A stretch of DNA of 64,000 bases. Origin: Hymenobacter aquaticus. Lineage in GTDB: Bacteria > Bacteroidota > Bacteroidia > Cytophagales > Hymenobacteraceae. A program made the translations under genes and the position numbers. Positions within the stretch are counted from its first letter, which is position 1; each line of letters begins with the position of its first letter. The stretch is from NCBI RefSeq assembly GCF_004765605.1, contig NZ_SRLC01000002.1, forward strand, positions 248,001-312,000. Reading direction: 5' to 3'. The notes under the pieces were generated by a model that ran no database searches, was not told where the DNA came from, and saw only the letters and a list, made by a program, of their open reading frames with translations. Below are positions 40,772 through 49,865 of the stretch, piece after piece.

Positions 40772-41557
40772 ATGTCTTACGCTCTTATTACGGGGGCTTC
40801 CCGCGGAATAGGCCGGGCGCTGGCCACCGAGCTGGCGCGGCGCGGCTACAACCTGCTGCTCACGGCCCGCAGCGCCGATCAGCTGGCGCAGCTGGCCGCC
40901 GAGCTGGGTCCGCGCCACGGGGTGCAAATTCACTTCCTGCCCCTCGACCTGGCCGAAGTGGGAGCTGCCACCCGCCTCGCCGACTGGGCCCGGGCCCAAA
41001 CCGCCGAGCTGGCCGTGCTGGTGAATAACGCGGGCTATGGCCTGTGGGGCCGGTTTGCGGATTTGCCCCTGGCCGCCCAGCAGAACATGCTCCAGCTGAA
41101 CATGCTGCTGCCCGTAGAGCTGACCCACCAGCTGCTGCCCCTGCTCCGGCAGCAGCCCAAAGCCTACATTCTGAACGTGGCCAGCACCGCCGCCTACCAG
41201 GCCGTGCCCACGCTCACGCTCTACGCGGCCAGCAAGGCCTTCCTGCTCACCTTCTCGCGCGGCCTGCGCTACGAGCTGCGCGACTCGTCGGTGTCGGTCA
41301 CCTGCCTGAGCCCCGGGGCCACCACCACCGACTTCGCCGACCGCGCCGGCATGAGTGCCGGCCTGCAGGAAGTAGCCGCCAAGCTCTCGATGACGCCCGA
41401 GCAGGTGGCCCACGCCGGCGTCGTGGCCCTGCTCAGCGGCCAGGCCGAGGTGATTCCCGGTGCCCTGAACAAGGTGTCGGCCACGCTCACGGGCTTCGTG
41501 CCCAAGTCGATAACCGAGAAAATAGCGGCCAACATCTACGAGAAGCACCTGAAGTAG
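40772..41557 (+). CDS. SDR family oxidoreductase
   Basis: A 261-residue short-chain dehydrogenase. The NAD(P)-binding motif is 'ALITGASRGIGRALATELA', the structural motif 'VLVNNAGYGLWG', the catalytic Ser lies in 'ILNVASTAAYQ' and the Tyr/Lys pair in 'LTLYAASKAFLLTFS'. This subgroup resembles DltE/YqjQ-like dehydrogenases. The substrate is unknown. It is separated from the PhyH gene by repeat-rich DNA, so co-transcription is doubtful. Confidence 0.9.
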   Translation: MSYALITGASRGIGRALATELARRGYNLLLTARSADQLAQLAAELGPRHGVQIHFLPLDLAEVGAATRLADWARAQTAELAVLVNNAGYGLWGRFADLPLAAQQNMLQLNMLLPVELTHQLLPLLRQQPKAYILNVASTAAYQAVPTLTLYAASKAFLLTFSRGLRYELRDSSVSVTCLSPGATTTDFADRAGMSAGLQEVAAKLSMTPEQVAHAGVVALLSGQAEVIPGALNKVSATLTGFVPKSITEKIAANIYEKHLK

Positions 41558-41567
41558 CCCCAGGCCC

Positions 41568-42218
41568 TCAGCGGCGCACGATGCGCCCCGCCAGCCAGAA
41601 GCTCAGCCCGGCAAACAGGGGCGCGGCCGCCACGTCGTAGCTGTAGTGGGCGTGCTGCACCAGCACCAGCAGGCCAATGAGGGCCGCCGCTAGCAGCAGG
41701 CCCCGGCGCAGCAGGCGCGGGCCCACGGCCAGGGCCAGCAGCACCACCGTGGCCGTGTGCCCCGAGAAGAACAGGTCTTTGGTAATGGGCGTGGCCGAGG
41801 CGTAGAACAGCTGGTCGACTAGCGGGTCGTGGAGCAGCACCAGGCCGGTGGGCGGCTCCAGGGGCAAGAGCCAGAGCGTGAGCAGGCGCAGCAGGTGCAG
41901 CAGCCCGTAGGCCCACAGAGCTCGCAGCAGCCGCAGCGGCCGGGGCAGTAGATACACCACGGCCACGGCCACGCTCACGTAAATCACCCCGAACGTCAGC
42001 CACGACACATCGTGGGCGGGCAGCACGGCCAGCAGCGGGTCGGGGAGCCGCACGCCGGGCCGGGCCTGAATGAAGGCGAAAAAGCGCGGAATGCTGGCCC
42101 CCAACGCCAGCAGCGCCGCCAGAATGCCGAGCAGGCGCCACCGGAAGGCGGGCTGCCGCCACAGCTGGGGCCAGGAGGAGGGAGAAGCGGGCGAAGAAGG
42201 AACGGCGGAGGAAGTCAT
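41568..42218 (-). CDS. PAP2_C (sphingomyelin synthase-like) membrane phosphatase
   Basis: A 216-residue protein with about six membrane spans. The lipid phosphate phosphatase type active site is present as 'DLFFSGHTATVVLLAL' and 'VQHAHYSYDVAAAPLF', the latter like the HHYSxDV motif of sphingomyelin synthases (PAP2_C). It may transfer or hydrolyse phospho-head groups on sphingo- or glycerolipids, and Bacteroidota do make sphingolipids; the exact reaction is not fixed by the sequence. It converges with the SDR gene, with 10 bp between their ends. Confidence 0.8.
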   Translation of the reverse strand: MTSSAVPSSPASPSSWPQLWRQPAFRWRLLGILAALLALGASIPRFFAFIQARPGVRLPDPLLAVLPAHDVSWLTFGVIYVSVAVAVVYLLPRPLRLLRALWAYGLLHLLRLLTLWLLPLEPPTGLVLLHDPLVDQLFYASATPITKDLFFSGHTATVVLLALAVGPRLLRRGLLLAAALIGLLVLVQHAHYSYDVAAAPLFAGLSFWLAGRIVRR

Positions 42219-42334
42219 GGAGGAAAGCGGGCCTTGGTACCTATAAAAGTAGGGCCTGCCGGGCAGTTTATAGGTGGTGGCTCTGGCTCCGGCATTGTAC
42301 CTTGCCCGCTTATCATCGGCCTGCTTTTTTTCGG

Positions 42335-43657
42335 ATGAAACAATCTTACCTGTTTGTGGCCGCCCTCGGCGTGGTGGGCACGCTAGCCGCGGCTCCCGCC
42401 GCCACGGCCCAGAATGCCGCCCTCGACGCCCGTATTGCCCAGCTGGCCGCGGCCGAAGAAGCCAAAGTCATTGCCTGGCGGCGCGACTTGCACGCGCACC
42501 CCGAGCTGGGCAACGAGGAAACGCGCACAGCGGGCATCGTGGCGGCCCACCTCAAAAGCCTGGGTCTGGAAGTGCAGACCGGCGTGGCCCGCACCGGCGT
42601 AGTAGGCATTTTGCGCGGGGGCAAGCCTGGACCCGTGGTGGCCCTGCGCGCCGACATGGACGCGCTGCCCGTCACGGAAGCTTCCGGGGTGCCCTTCGCC
42701 TCGACGGTGAAAGCCACTTACCTGGGCCAGCCGGTGGGCGTGATGCACGCCTGCGGCCACGACGCGCACGTGGCCATGCTGATGGGCGCGGCCGAGGTGC
42801 TCAGCCAGGTGAAAAAGGACTTGCCCGGTACCATCAAGTTCATTTTCCAGCCCGCCGAGGAAGGCTCCCTGCCCGGCGTGGAAGGCGGGGCCAAGCTCAT
42901 GGTGAAGGAAGGCGTGCTCGATAATCCCAAAGTTGACGCCATCTTCGGCCTGCACATCAACGCCCAGACCGAAGTGGGCAACCTCTCGTTTCGGCCCGGC
43001 GGGGAAATGGCTTCCTCCGACCGATTCACCATTAAAGTCATCGGCAAAGGCGCGCACGGGGCCCGGCCTTGGAGCAGCGTCGACCCGGTGGTGACGGCCG
43101 CCCAGATTATCGTGGGGCTGCAAACCATCGTCAGCCGGCAGGTGAACCTGACCGACGACGCGGCCGTCGTGACGGTGGGCACGCTCAAGGGCGGGGTGCG
43201 CTACAACGTTATTCCGGCCGACGTGGAGCTGAGCGGCACCATCCGGGCCTTCAACAAAAAGGCCCAGGAGCAAATCTGGGCCGCTATCCGGCGCACGGCC
43301 ACCGGCATTGCCGAAAGCGCCGGGGCCACGGCCGAAGTCGACATCGTGCCCTACGTGCCCGTGACCTTTAACGACCTGCCCCTGACGGCCAAGATGCTGC
43401 CCACGCTGCAAGCCGTGGCGGGCGGGGCCGCCCACGTGCAGGAAGTGAAAGTGAATACCTGGGCCGAGGACTTTTCCCTCTACCAGGAAAAGGTGCCCGG
43501 CGTGTTCGTCTTCGTGGGCGGCATGCGCAAGGGCGGCGACGTGGCCACCACCGCCGACCACCACACGGCCGGCTTCACCCTCGACGAAAGCGGCTTCACG
43601 CTGGGCGTCAAAACCCTGGCGACCCTGGCCGCCGACTATCTGAGCCTGAAAAAGTAG
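42335..43657 (+). CDS. M20 family amidohydrolase, copy 1 (hippurate hydrolase-like)
   Basis: A 440-residue exported metallopeptidase of the M20D type. A signal peptide (MKQSYLFVAALGVVGTLAAAPAATA) precedes 'QNAALDARIAQLAAAEEAKVI'. Metal ligands are in 'MHACGHDAHVAMLMG', 'PAEEG' and the late His of 'TADHHTAGF'. The dimerisation (lid) domain lies in the middle (residues about 215-330). Likely substrates are N-acyl or aromatic amino-acid conjugates. It is 63 bp upstream of a close copy, and their reading frames align with a constant 1380-base offset. Confidence 0.92.
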   Translation: MKQSYLFVAALGVVGTLAAAPAATAQNAALDARIAQLAAAEEAKVIAWRRDLHAHPELGNEETRTAGIVAAHLKSLGLEVQTGVARTGVVGILRGGKPGPVVALRADMDALPVTEASGVPFASTVKATYLGQPVGVMHACGHDAHVAMLMGAAEVLSQVKKDLPGTIKFIFQPAEEGSLPGVEGGAKLMVKEGVLDNPKVDAIFGLHINAQTEVGNLSFRPGGEMASSDRFTIKVIGKGAHGARPWSSVDPVVTAAQIIVGLQTIVSRQVNLTDDAAVVTVGTLKGGVRYNVIPADVELSGTIRAFNKKAQEQIWAAIRRTATGIAESAGATAEVDIVPYVPVTFNDLPLTAKMLPTLQAVAGGAAHVQEVKVNTWAEDFSLYQEKVPGVFVFVGGMRKGGDVATTADHHTAGFTLDESGFTLGVKTLATLAADYLSLKK

Positions 43658-43720
43658 CGGGTTGGCAACTTTCCGCGCCCTTTCGTTTCTATCCCCCGAT
43701 TCTCCCTGACCTTTCCGCCG

Positions 43721-45037
43721 ATGAAACTAACCCATTACGCCCTGCCCGCCCTGTTGCTCAGCGCCCTGCTGCCGCCTGCCGCCACGGCCCAGAACGCCGC
43801 CCTCGACGCCCGTATTGCCCAGCTGGCCGCGGCCGAAGAAGCCAAGGTCATAGCCTGGCGGCGCGACCTGCACGCGCACCCCGAGCTGGGCAACGAGGAA
43901 ACGCGCACGGCCGGCATCGTGGCCGCCCACCTCAAAAGCCTGGGCCTGGAAGTGCAGACCGGCGTGGCCCGCACCGGCGTGGTGGGCATTCTGCGCGGGG
44001 GTAAGCCCGGCCCCGTGGTGGCCCTGCGCGCTGATATGGATGGCCTGCCCGTGACGGAAAAGAACGAGCTGCCTTTCGCCAGCAAGGCCCGCACCACCTA
44101 CAACGGGCAGGAAGTAGGCGTGATGCACGCCTGCGGCCACGACACCCACGTGGCCATGCTGATGGGCGCGGCCGAGGTGCTGAGCCAGGTGAAGAAAGAT
44201 TTGCCCGGCACCATCAAGTTTATTTTTCAGCCCGCCGAGGAAGGCTCGTTGCCCGGCGTGGAAGGCGGCGCCAAGCTGATGGTGAAGGAAGGCGTGATGG
44301 AAAACCCCAAGGTGGATGCTGTGTTTGGGGTGCACATCAACGCCCAGACCGAAGTGGGCACGCTCAAGTACCGGGCCGGGGGCGAAATGGCGGCCTCCGA
44401 CGTATTTACCATCAAGGTGAAGGGCAAGTCGGCCCACGGAGCCTACCCCTGGCTGAGCGTGGACCCGGTGGTGGTGGCGTCCCAGATTGTGATGGGCCTG
44501 CAAACCATCATCAGCCGCCAGACCCTGCTCACCGAGGATGCCGCCGTCATTACCGTGGGCATGATTCACGGCGGGGTGCGCAACAACATCATTCCCGAGC
44601 AGGTCGAGCTGACCGGCACCATCCGGACGCTCAACAAGGACATGCAGCGCAAGATCTGGGAGGACATCCGGCGCACGGCCACCAACATTGCCGAAAGCGC
44701 CAGCGCCACGGCCGAAGTCGACATCACCAACTACACGCCCGTGACCTTCAACGACCTGAAGCTGACCGAGCGGATGCTGCCCTCGTTGCGCACGGCCACC
44801 GGCAGCGCCGATAAAGTGGTGCAGCAAAAGGCCGTGACCGGGGCCGAGGATTTTGCCTTCTACCAGGAAAAAGCGCCCGGCCTGTTCGTCTTCGTCGGCG
44901 GCATGACCAAGGGCACCAACCCCGCCACCACCGCCCCGCACCACACGGCCGGCTTCCGCATCGACGAAAGCGGCCTGAAGCTGGGCGTAACGACCCTGGC
45001 CACCCTGGCCGCCGACTATTTAACCCTGAAAAAGTAA
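43721..45037 (+). CDS. M20 family amidohydrolase, copy 2
   Basis: A 438-residue exported paralogue of the previous gene, with its own signal peptide (MKLTHYALPALLLSALLPPAATA). All metal ligands are kept (MHACGHDTHVAMLMG, PAEEG, TAPHHTAGF). Residues after the signal peptide are identical to copy 1 for about 85 residues; similarity then falls in the lid domain and the C-terminus. I infer a tandem duplication with divergence of substrate specificity in the later part, and possibly gene conversion at the front. The ATP-grasp gene follows seven bases later, likely in the same operon. Confidence 0.92.
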   Translation: MKLTHYALPALLLSALLPPAATAQNAALDARIAQLAAAEEAKVIAWRRDLHAHPELGNEETRTAGIVAAHLKSLGLEVQTGVARTGVVGILRGGKPGPVVALRADMDGLPVTEKNELPFASKARTTYNGQEVGVMHACGHDTHVAMLMGAAEVLSQVKKDLPGTIKFIFQPAEEGSLPGVEGGAKLMVKEGVMENPKVDAVFGVHINAQTEVGTLKYRAGGEMAASDVFTIKVKGKSAHGAYPWLSVDPVVVASQIVMGLQTIISRQTLLTEDAAVITVGMIHGGVRNNIIPEQVELTGTIRTLNKDMQRKIWEDIRRTATNIAESASATAEVDITNYTPVTFNDLKLTERMLPSLRTATGSADKVVQQKAVTGAEDFAFYQEKAPGLFVFVGGMTKGTNPATTAPHHTAGFRIDESGLKLGVTTLATLAADYLTLKK

Positions 45038-45044
45038 GCTGTAG

Positions 45045-45911
45045 ATGAACATTGCCCTGGTTACCTGCGAAAGCCTCGCCCAGTACGCCGCGCCCACCGT
45101 CGAAGATGAAGATACCCTGCTCACGCGCTACCTGCGCCAGCAGGGCCATCAGGTAGCGCCCCGCGTCTGGACCAACCCGGCCGTCGACTGGGCCGGCTAC
45201 GATAAGGTGGTCGTGAAGTCGCCGTGGGACTACTTCGACCGGGTCGACGACTTCTACGCCTGGCTCGACCGGATGGACGCTACCGGCATCGAGTTGCTGA
45301 ATCCCTCGGCCATTATCCGCTGGAATGCCGACAAGAAGTACCTGCGCGACCTGGAGCAGGTCGGCGTGAAGATCGTGCCCACGCACTGGCTGCCCAAGGG
45401 CAGCACCGTGGTTATCGACGAGCTGTTCGACATTTTGCACAGCGACCAGCTGGTGGTGAAGCCGGCCGTGAGCGGCGGGGCCAAAAACACCTTCACCCTG
45501 ACCCGCCCCGAAACCGCCGAGCGTCTGCCCGAGCTTACTGAGCTGGTGCAGCACGAAGACTTTCTGGTGCAGCCCTTCCAGCCCGAAATCCAGACCGAGG
45601 GCGAATGGTCGCTCATCTACCTGGGCGGTAAGTACAGCCACTGCGTGCTGAAAACCCCCAAGTCGGGCGACTTCCGGGTGCAGCACTACCTGGGCGGCGG
45701 CATCGAGCCCCGCGAGGCCCCGGCCCACCTGCGCCAGGCGGCCGACCAGATCGTCGCGCAGTTTGCCCAGGGCTGCCTCTATGCCCGCGTCGATGGCGTA
45801 GATGCCGGCGGCGAGTTCCTGCTCATGGAGCTGGAGCTCATCGAGCCCTTCCTCTACCTGGATTCCAGCGAGGGTGCCTTTGCCCGCTACGAAGCCGCTT
45901 TGCACCAGTAG
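45045..45911 (+). CDS. ATP-grasp family protein (peptide/amide ligase-like)
   Basis: A 288-residue protein of the ATP-grasp type. Family blocks are 'VVVKSPWDYFDRVDDFYAWL' near residue 48, 'NPSAIIRWNADKKYLRDLEQVGVKIVPT' near 90, the ATP-binding Lys in 'QLVVKPAVSGGAKNTF' and the metal-binding pair in 'YARVDGVDAGGEFLLMELELIEPFLYL'. It resembles the RimK-like and DcsG-like group. The substrate is unknown. It is seven bases after the second amidohydrolase, an arrangement suggesting that amide bond making and breaking are linked. Its 3' end is followed by the composite repeat. Confidence 0.85.
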   Translation: MNIALVTCESLAQYAAPTVEDEDTLLTRYLRQQGHQVAPRVWTNPAVDWAGYDKVVVKSPWDYFDRVDDFYAWLDRMDATGIELLNPSAIIRWNADKKYLRDLEQVGVKIVPTHWLPKGSTVVIDELFDILHSDQLVVKPAVSGGAKNTFTLTRPETAERLPELTELVQHEDFLVQPFQPEIQTEGEWSLIYLGGKYSHCVLKTPKSGDFRVQHYLGGGIEPREAPAHLRQAADQIVAQFAQGCLYARVDGVDAGGEFLLMELELIEPFLYLDSSEGAFARYEAALHQ

Positions 45912-45930
45912 CGTAGCTCTTGAGTCTGGT

Positions 45931-46085
45931 GTAATTGCGAGGCCGAAGCAATCCGTCCTCTGCGCAGTACGAAGTGACCTTTTATCAGAAAGCCCTTTCC
46001 CGCATGCGCAGGAAAGGGCTTTGCACTTCAGGACACTCGGCACATTTTAGAGGAAGAATTGCTTCGGCCTTCGGCCTCGCAATGA
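45931..46085. repeat. Composite palindromic element, full copy B
   Basis: Same organisation as copy A at 15183: GTAATTGCGAGGCCGAAGCA (45931) is inverted at GCTTCGGCCTTCGGCCTCGC (to about 46080), and CCGTCCTCTG is followed by the core hairpin AAAGCCCTTTCC (45989-46000) / GGAAAGGGCTTT (46011-46022). The words CCTTTTA, CACATTT and AGAGGA are shared with copy A. It lies between convergent genes. Confidence 0.75.
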
Positions 46086-46131
46086 ACGGGGGAAAGAAAG
46101 CCGTCCTCAACATCTGTCTAAACTTCTTGGG

Positions 46132-46896
46132 TTAGAAGCCATTCACGCTGAAGCCGCCGTCCACGCTCAGGGTTTGGCCGGTGATGTAGCTGGCGGCGGG
46201 CAAGCACAGGAAAGCCACGGCGCTGCTCACTTCGTCCGGCTCGCCGACGCGTTGCAGGGGTGTGCGGTCCAGCACCTGCTGTAGGTACTGCTCGTTGCTG
46301 AGCACCCCGGCGGCCAGCGGCGTGCGAATGTACCAGGGCGCAATGCAGTTCACCCGAATGTGGTCGGGGGCCCATTCCACGGCCAGGTTGCGGGTCAGCT
46401 GGATGATGGCGGCCTTGGTCATGCCGTACACCGAGCCGGTGCGCAGGTGGGTAAGGCCCGCCACCGACGACACGTTGACGATGCAGCCCTGGGCCCGCTT
46501 CAGCAGCTCGTAGGCCCCCTGGCACATGCCAAACACCGATTCCAGGTTGGTTTCCATCACGTGGCGGTAGTCTTCGGCGCTGTACACGGCCGTCGATTTG
46601 CGGATGTTGGTGCCCACGTTGTTGACCAGAATATCGAGGTGGGGCCACTGCCGGCTGAAGGCGTGCAGCAGGTTTTGGCGGTCGTCGGCCCGGCTCACGT
46701 CGGCCGTCAGGGCGTGGGCGTCCAGGCCCTGGGCGCGCCACTCGGCTACTTTGGCTTCCAGGTCGGGGGCGTGGCGGGCTACGGCAACTACGGTAGCGCC
46801 CAGGCGCAGCAGCTCCTCGGCCACAGCCGCGCCAATGCCCTTGGAGGCGCCCGTTACCAGGGCCGTGCGGCCAGCCAGATTCCAGCGGTTCGTCAT
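46132..46896 (-). CDS. SDR family oxidoreductase (tropinone reductase-like)
   Basis: A 254-residue classical short-chain dehydrogenase: '[19 protein letters not shown]', '[14 protein letters not shown]', Ser in '[26 protein letters not shown]' with Tyr and Lys, and the C-terminal '[15 protein letters not shown]'. The NVGTNIR motif is like that of tropinone reductase-type enzymes. Substrate is unknown. The ATG at 46896 is near other starts but is the clear family N-terminus. Confidence 0.92.
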   Translation of the reverse strand: MTNRWNLAGRTALVTGASKGIGAAVAEELLRLGATVVAVARHAPDLEAKVAEWRAQGLDAHALTADVSRADDRQNLLHAFSRQWPHLDILVNNVGTNIRKSTAVYSAEDYRHVMETNLESVFGMCQGAYELLKRAQGCIVNVSSVAGLTHLRTGSVYGMTKAAIIQLTRNLAVEWAPDHIRVNCIAPWYIRTPLAAGVLSNEQYLQQVLDRTPLQRVGEPDEVSSAVAFLCLPAASYITGQTLSVDGGFSVNGF

Positions 46897-47194
46897 ACGT
46901 CAGAAAAAGAAAATGAGGGTGAAAACAGGCGGGAGAGTATAAGATTTTGGCATTCGTAAGCCGGTTGCCTAATCAGATAGGCAGCAAGTAAAACGGTTAA
47001 GCAAATGAAAATCTATATGTTGATGCAATACTGTTGTTTTAGGATATTATTGAAGCAATTGTAAATTATTACAAATTATTTGATGATATTGGCAGTAGAA
47101 TGCGCCCTGACTTAGTAAATCGTCATCCGCTTTGTTGCTGGTGCAATGATCTGAGTTCCGTCCTTTTTTCTACCACTTCCAAACCACACAGTAC
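46897..47194. promoter_or_regulatory. AT-rich upstream region of the M4 protease
   Basis: A gap of 298 bases between divergent genes, noticeably AT-rich from about 46970 to 47120. It holds a short inverted repeat TTGTAA ATTA TTACAA near 47060-47080 that could be an operator. No perfect TAnnTTTG element was found in front of the protease. Confidence 0.35.
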
Positions 47195-49645
47195 ATGACA
47201 AAAACTTACTCGGCTGCAGCCTTGCTGCTGCTCGGCGGTCTGGCTACGTCCTCTGCCTACGCCCAGGATTACTCCCGCGTTCAAAACAAAGTCCTTTCCG
47301 AGAAAGGCACGCCCGAGCTGATTGCCTTCCGCGCCGACGCGCCGGCCTACACGCTCAACGAGGCCCGCAAGGCCCTGGCCGACCAGCTCCAGCTGAGCAC
47401 CAACGACCAGATGCTGCGTACCAAAACGGAAACCGACCCGCTGGGTTATGCCCACGAGCGGTACGAGCAGTACTACAAAGGCGTTAAAGTAGAGCACGCC
47501 TCCTACACGCTGCACGCCAAGAACGGCGCCGTGCAAAGCATGTCGGGCAGCTTCGAGCGCATCAGTGACCTGAACGTGACGCCCGCCCTGAGCGCCCTGA
47601 CGGCGCTGCGCGCGGCCCTGCAGTTTGTGGGCGCCACGAAATACATGTGGCAGGATGCCCGCGAGGAAGCCGGCCTGAAAGAGCAGGAAAACAACCCCGC
47701 CGCCACCTACAAGCCCCAGGGCGAGCTGGTCATCGTGAACAGCCAGGAGTCGGGCAAGCCCACGCTGGCTTGGAAGTTCAACGTCTACGCCCAGCAGCCC
47801 CTGAGCCGCGCCTTCATCTACGTCGATGCCGTGAGCGGGGCCGTGGTGCTGCAGGATGCCATTATCAAGCATGCGGCCGCTACCGCCACCTTCGCCACGG
47901 CCTACAGCGGCACCCGCTCGTTGGCCAACGAAACGGTGGTAGCCGGCCAGTACCGTCTGCGCGAATACACCCGCGGCCTGGGCATTGAAACCTACAACTG
48001 CCGCAAAGGCAACAGCTACACCTCCGCCGTCGACTTCACCGACGCCGACAACAGTTGGACCGAGTACAACAACGCCAACTTCGACAACGTAGCCGGCGAC
48101 GCCCACTTTGGCGCCCAGGCCACCTTCGACTACTGGAAGCTGGTACACGGCCGCAGCTCCTACGACAACGCCAACGCCAAAATCAAGAGCTACGTGCACT
48201 TCGACGATACTCCCGGCGACGGGGTGGGCTACGAAAACGCGTACTGGAACGGCTCGGTGATGACCTACGGCGACGGGGCCTCGCGCTTCCGCCCCCTGAC
48301 GGCCCTCGACGTGTGCGGCCACGAAATCGGCCACGCCGTGTGCGAAAAGACGGCTAACCTGACCTACCAGAACGAGTCGGGCGCCATGAACGAAGGCTTC
48401 TCCGACATCTGGGGTGCCGCCATCGAAGAGTACACCGCCGCCAAATACGGCCTGACCAAGTCGACCTGGCTCATTGGCGAAGACATCGACAAGCAGCGCC
48501 CCGGCCTGCGCTCGATGAGCAACCCCAACGCCGAAGGCCAGCCCGACACCTACAAGGGCACTTACTGGAGAGCTACGACCACCTCGCCTACCTCTTCCAA
48601 CGACTACGGCGGAGTACACACCAACTCGGGCGTGCTAAACCACTGGTTTTACCGCGTAGTAGCTGGTGGCAGCGGCACCAACGACATCGGCAGCGCCTTC
48701 AGCGTAACCGGTATCGGCATGGACGCTGCCGCTAAAATTGCCTACCGCACCGAAAGCGTGTACCTGACGGCTTCGTCGAACTACGCCTCGGCCCGCACCT
48801 ATTCCATCCAGGCCGCTACCGACCTGTATGGAGCCGGCTCGGCCCAGGTGCAGGCCGTGACCAACGCCTGGTACGCCGTGGGCGTCGGCGCGGCCTACGG
48901 CGGCGGCGGTGGCGGCACGCCCACCACGCCCACGTACTGCACCTCGAAGGGCAGCAGCGTCGCCTACGAGTACATCGACTACGTAGCCCTGGGTACCCTG
49001 ACCCGCACTTCGGGCGCCGACGCCGGCTACTACAACGGCACGGCCCTGACCTCGCCCACCCTGACCGGTGGTACCTCGCAGACCGTCAGCGTTAGCGCTG
49101 GCTTCACCGGTACGGCTTACTCGGAGTACTTCAAAGTGTACATCGACTACAACCAGAACGGCTTGTTTACCGATGCCGGCGAGCTGGTGGTAAACGCGGC
49201 GGCCAGCACTTCGACGGCCACCCGCGCCTTTGCCTTCACCGTGCCGACTACGGCCAAGAATGGCAAGACCCGCATGCGCGTCGTGATGAGCGACGCCTCG
49301 GCTACCACGAGCTGCAACGCCTACAGCTACGGCGAAACCGAAGATTACAGCGTGACCATCTCGGGTGGCACCGCCTTTGCCGGCGTCAGCGGCATCTCGG
49401 CCGGCAGCGTGTCCAACCGGTTCGACGTGTACCCGAACCCCGCCACGGACCGCCTCAACATTGCCCTGCCCAATAATGCCGAAGTACTTTCGGTGCAGGT
49501 GATGGACGTACGCGGCGCCCTGAGCACCGCCGCCCGCTACGAGGGCAACGGCCAGCTCAACGTGTCGGGTCTGGCCAAGGGTATGTACACCCTGACCGTG
49601 AGCGACGGGCAGACCACCTACCGCCAGCGCTTCGTGAAGGAATAA
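47195..49645 (+). CDS. Thermolysin-like M4 metalloprotease with GEVED and T9SS domains
   Basis: An 816-residue secreted protease. After a signal peptide, an FTP/PepSY-like propeptide runs to about residue 225 ('LTALRAALQFVGATKYMWQ', 'KPTLAWKFNVYAQQPLSRAFIYVDAVSGAVV'). The M4 catalytic domain has the zinc site HEIGHAV and the downstream Glu in 'ESGAMNEGFSDIWGA', with the substrate-binding His in 'GVHTNSGVLNHWFY'. A Gly-rich linker (GGGGGGTPTTP) leads to a GEVED-type domain ('YIDYNQNGLFTD', 'YGETEDYSVTI'), then a type A T9SS sorting domain ('FDVYPNPATDRLNIAL' to 'TYRQRFVKE'). The protein is therefore exported and cell-surface or secreted. Confidence 0.95.
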   Translation: MTKTYSAAALLLLGGLATSSAYAQDYSRVQNKVLSEKGTPELIAFRADAPAYTLNEARKALADQLQLSTNDQMLRTKTETDPLGYAHERYEQYYKGVKVEHASYTLHAKNGAVQSMSGSFERISDLNVTPALSALTALRAALQFVGATKYMWQDAREEAGLKEQENNPAATYKPQGELVIVNSQESGKPTLAWKFNVYAQQPLSRAFIYVDAVSGAVVLQDAIIKHAAATATFATAYSGTRSLANETVVAGQYRLREYTRGLGIETYNCRKGNSYTSAVDFTDADNSWTEYNNANFDNVAGDAHFGAQATFDYWKLVHGRSSYDNANAKIKSYVHFDDTPGDGVGYENAYWNGSVMTYGDGASRFRPLTALDVCGHEIGHAVCEKTANLTYQNESGAMNEGFSDIWGAAIEEYTAAKYGLTKSTWLIGEDIDKQRPGLRSMSNPNAEGQPDTYKGTYWRATTTSPTSSNDYGGVHTNSGVLNHWFYRVVAGGSGTNDIGSAFSVTGIGMDAAAKIAYRTESVYLTASSNYASARTYSIQAATDLYGAGSAQVQAVTNAWYAVGVGAAYGGGGGGTPTTPTYCTSKGSSVAYEYIDYVALGTLTRTSGADAGYYNGTALTSPTLTGGTSQTVSVSAGFTGTAYSEYFKVYIDYNQNGLFTDAGELVVNAAASTSTATRAFAFTVPTTAKNGKTRMRVVMSDASATTSCNAYSYGETEDYSVTISGGTAFAGVSGISAGSVSNRFDVYPNPATDRLNIALPNNAEVLSVQVMDVRGALSTAARYEGNGQLNVSGLAKGMYTLTVSDGQTTYRQRFVKE

Positions 49646-49670
49646 CCCACGCCAGGTTTCTGGTAACCAG

Positions 49671-49701
49671 AAAAGGCCCGTCATCCGACGGGCCTTTTTT
49701 T
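49671..49701 (+). terminator. Terminator after the M4 protease
   Basis: Stem AAAAGGCCCGTC / GACGGGCCTTTT with a 4-base loop, followed by TTT. Confidence 0.85.
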
Positions 49702-49798
49702 GTGGATATGTTGCGGTAGGCAGTGTGCTGAGCAGCCGAGTGCCCAAGCTTTGCTGTTGCCGCAAAGCCGGAGAAAAGGGCTGTGAAGAGTTAAAAAG

Positions 49799-49839
49799 AA
49801 CCGCCGCCGAAGCAGCTCTAGGCGGCTCCGGCGGCGGTT
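49799..49839 (-). terminator. Terminator after the outer-membrane barrel gene
   Basis: Stem AACCGCCGCCG (49799-49809) / CGGCGGCGGTT (49829-49839). On the minus strand it is followed by TTCTTTTTAA. Confidence 0.7.
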
Positions 49840-49865
49840 TTGGGTAGTGGACTCTGGTACCGGGC

